Assembly: GCA_004296455.1 (NCBI GenBank)
Contig: AP018280.1
Coordinates: 1,550,001-1,614,000, forward strand
Reading direction: 5' to 3'
DNA length: 64,000 nt
Source of the DNA: Calothrix sp. NIES-4101
Lineage (GTDB): Bacteria > Cyanobacteriota > Cyanobacteriia > Cyanobacteriales > Nostocaceae
Shown: positions 62,742-64,000 of the stretch, in pieces
Layout: every line of letters starts with the position of its first letter
How positions within the stretch are numbered: position 1 is the stretch's first letter
Notes under the pieces: generated by a model
What the model was told of the DNA's origin: nothing
The model's database searches: none
Seen by the model: only the letters and a program-made list of their open reading frames with translations
Position numbers and translations under genes: made by a program

Positions 62742-64000
62742 GCACTTTTAATGTCGTCACAATCCCCTGAAAACAACGTTTTTCGTTTTGATAGTGTGGA
62801 TTGACCAAAAACTTCAGATAGCCATGCTTCAACGTCTGAAAAACTAATTGTTTCAAGTGCGTTTTTAATCAAAGCTGTCGTCAGATTCATAGTAGATAAA
62901 CAGATGGTTAGCAGCATCTGACCCATTTCTTTAAATGGACAGCGCGCGGAAAATTGCTTATATTTTCCAAACAATGACTCAATCACATCAGAAGTAGCTA
63001 AAAAAGTAGATTGGTTTTTAATTTTTCGGCATTGAACAGACAAATAACCCAAAATACTTTGTTGAAGTTTCTGGAGAGAATTATCATCAAATATAACTTT
63101 ATTTTGTTCAAAAAAATCGAGAGTTTTATGACTAATTCCTGATTGTTTGAGTTGAGTTTCAACACCTCGTGTGAGTGACACCATTTGGTTCCATTGAATT
63201 AGGTCTGATTCGTAGTCAACTAACCATCCCAATTTATCTACTATTTTCTGAGTAATCAGCGAAGGGTCAGAATCTGGCATTAATTTAATTAAAGTGTCTG
63301 GAGAAGAATTTAGTAATTTAATCCCCCAATTTGTCAACCTTTCTACATTAAAAAAACGACATTGAGAACGTTGTGTTGGAGGAGATAAAAATGATAAATC
63401 TGTTTGTTGTAATTTTTGTCTGCTGATATTACATTTTTGAATAAATGACTGATATCTCTCATCCGAATCTAGCTGGTATTTTAAAAGTAAAGCCATTGCA
63501 TGAGTCACATCATGGGTATAGATAATATCTGGGTGATTTTGCTGGTATAGCTTGATTCCACGAGCTAGGTCGCTACCATTGTCCGCTACTATTTGTACTG
63601 GTACGCCGACTTTTTGACTGATTTTTTCTAGTTTTGATTCTATAATCTCTCCTTTCGTAGAATCCATAATTTCTAATCCGAAAATTTTCACGTCTTCATG
63701 CGCCAACCCTCTTTTCTGCTTCATCACATTTTCTTCAATATGCTGCTGTGAAACGCCTAAAATTACCAACGCTTTTTGTTTCCCTAATTCTAATGTCAAA
63801 TCGACAATAAATATCCAATCATCACGATATTCTTTCTCTTTTGTCAATTCATATATTCCAATCCGAGCCAACCACTTTCTCACACAACTGAAACTTGGAG
63901 TTGCCTGCTCTTCATAATTATTAAACAACTCAAATACTTTTTCTACTCCTCTAAAACTGATACCACATTCAATTAAAAGTAAGAGTGCTTGCTGAATTAT
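62690..64000 (-). mobile_element. Insertion element of unassigned family (runs out of window)
   Basis: It contains a long transposase gene and interrupts the FAD monooxygenase. The left border is placed near 62690-62710, where monooxygenase similarity stops; the exact end cannot be fixed because the other terminal repeat is outside. No target duplication can be tested. Confidence 0.55.
62738..64000 (-). CDS. DDE-type transposase (5' end outside window)
   Basis: The minus-strand frame is open to the window edge, so the start is missing; at least 420 residues are seen. The recognisable part is FIVDLTLELGKQKALVILGV (first catalytic Asp region), VQIVADNGSDLARGIKLYQQ (second Asp) and the late TSDVIESLFGKYKQFSARCP (probable Glu), an RNase-H-like DDE arrangement. 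The opening resembles ISFRGVEKVFELF. I cannot place it in a named IS family. The frame shows no stop or shift, so the element may be active. Confidence 0.8.
   Translation of the reverse strand: MIQQALLLLIECGISFRGVEKVFELFNNYEEQATPSFSCVRKWLARIGIYELTKEKEYRDDWIFIVDLTLELGKQKALVILGVSQQHIEENVMKQKRGLAHEDVKIFGLEIMDSTKGEIIESKLEKISQKVGVPVQIVADNGSDLARGIKLYQQNHPDIIYTHDVTHAMALLLKYQLDSDERYQSFIQKCNISRQKLQQTDLSFLSPPTQRSQCRFFNVERLTNWGIKLLNSSPDTLIKLMPDSDPSLITQKIVDKLGWLVDYESDLIQWNQMVSLTRGVETQLKQSGISHKTLDFFEQNKVIFDDNSLQKLQQSILGYLSVQCRKIKNQSTFLATSDVIESLFGKYKQFSARCPFKEMGQMLLTICLSTMNLTTALIKNALETISFSDVEAWLSEVFGQSTLSKRKTLFSGDCDDIKSA

Noticed and set aside
1-64000. tRNA, rRNA and CRISPR arrays
   Set aside because: Searched by eye for T-loop consensus (GGTTCRA), cloverleaf ends and regularly spaced direct repeats; none found. 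Short tRNAs could still be missed without software.

Overview
The window is chromosomal DNA of a cyanobacterium, most likely a filamentous one of the Nostoc/Calothrix type. The direct evidence is the photosystem II genes psbB and psbT, two cyanobacterial-type NDH-1 loci (one with a CO2-hydration subunit), a psb32-like gene, chlorophyll, bilin and carotenoid enzymes (acsF, heme oxygenase, cruP), frequent GCGATCGC (HIP1) octamers, and long AT-rich spacers with hairpins and dispersed repeats. I saw no rRNA, tRNA or CRISPR array.

Layout. 1-5.1 kb: the 3' end of an FAD oxidoreductase, a lipoprotein, ndhD, and thrB with a coiled-coil partner. 5.2-9.4 kb: an accessory island. A CHAT protease-TIR fusion gene is split by an IS66-type element with intact ends and an 8-bp target duplication, and is followed by a second TIR protein with a membrane anchor and a decayed tail. 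9.5-16.1 kb: two TPR proteins (one with an AAA+ ATPase), an RbgA-like GTPase, a VOC protein, hisA, cofH and a monooxygenase-like protein. 16.5-19.5 kb: a GT2-GtrA fusion and a GT39-like membrane glycosyltransferase. 19.6-24.7 kb: a HAD phosphatase, rpsA, psbT, psbB and a conserved unknown. 24.9-28.7 kb: a peptide-type ABC binding protein and permease, folB and a small DUF. 28.8-36.6 kb: a LuxR regulator, a 1.1-kb non-coding stretch, a TIR/deoxyribosyltransferase-like unknown, a hybrid histidine kinase and three exported proteins. 36.8-43.5 kb: psb32-like, the ndhF-ndhD-cup CO2-uptake operon and a 58-aa membrane protein. 43.6-49.4 kb: a polysaccharide export cluster (Wzm/Wzt ABC transporter with three glycosyltransferases). 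49.8-54.8 kb: cruP, two tandem paralogous membrane proteins, ExbB/ExbD and two small proteins. 55.6-61.7 kb: an MMADHC-like protein, hemN, heme oxygenase, divergent acsF, and ispH. 61.7-64.0 kb: a FAD monooxygenase cut by a second transposase that runs off the window.

How the genes fit together. The best coordinated sets are: (i) hemN, heme oxygenase and acsF, the trio that in Synechocystis forms the low-oxygen tetrapyrrole operon (chlAII-ho2-hemN), here split around a shared 421-bp divergent control region; (ii) ndhF-ndhD-cup, the specific part of an NDH-1MS-type CO2-uptake complex; (iii) the Wzm/Wzt polysaccharide cluster; and (iv) the CHAT/TIR island, which looks like a defence or regulated-death locus. 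The most informative observation is that removing the IS66 element and one copy of its duplication restores one uninterrupted 371-codon CHAT-TIR reading frame, while the element's right end appears to supply a new start site for the TIR half.
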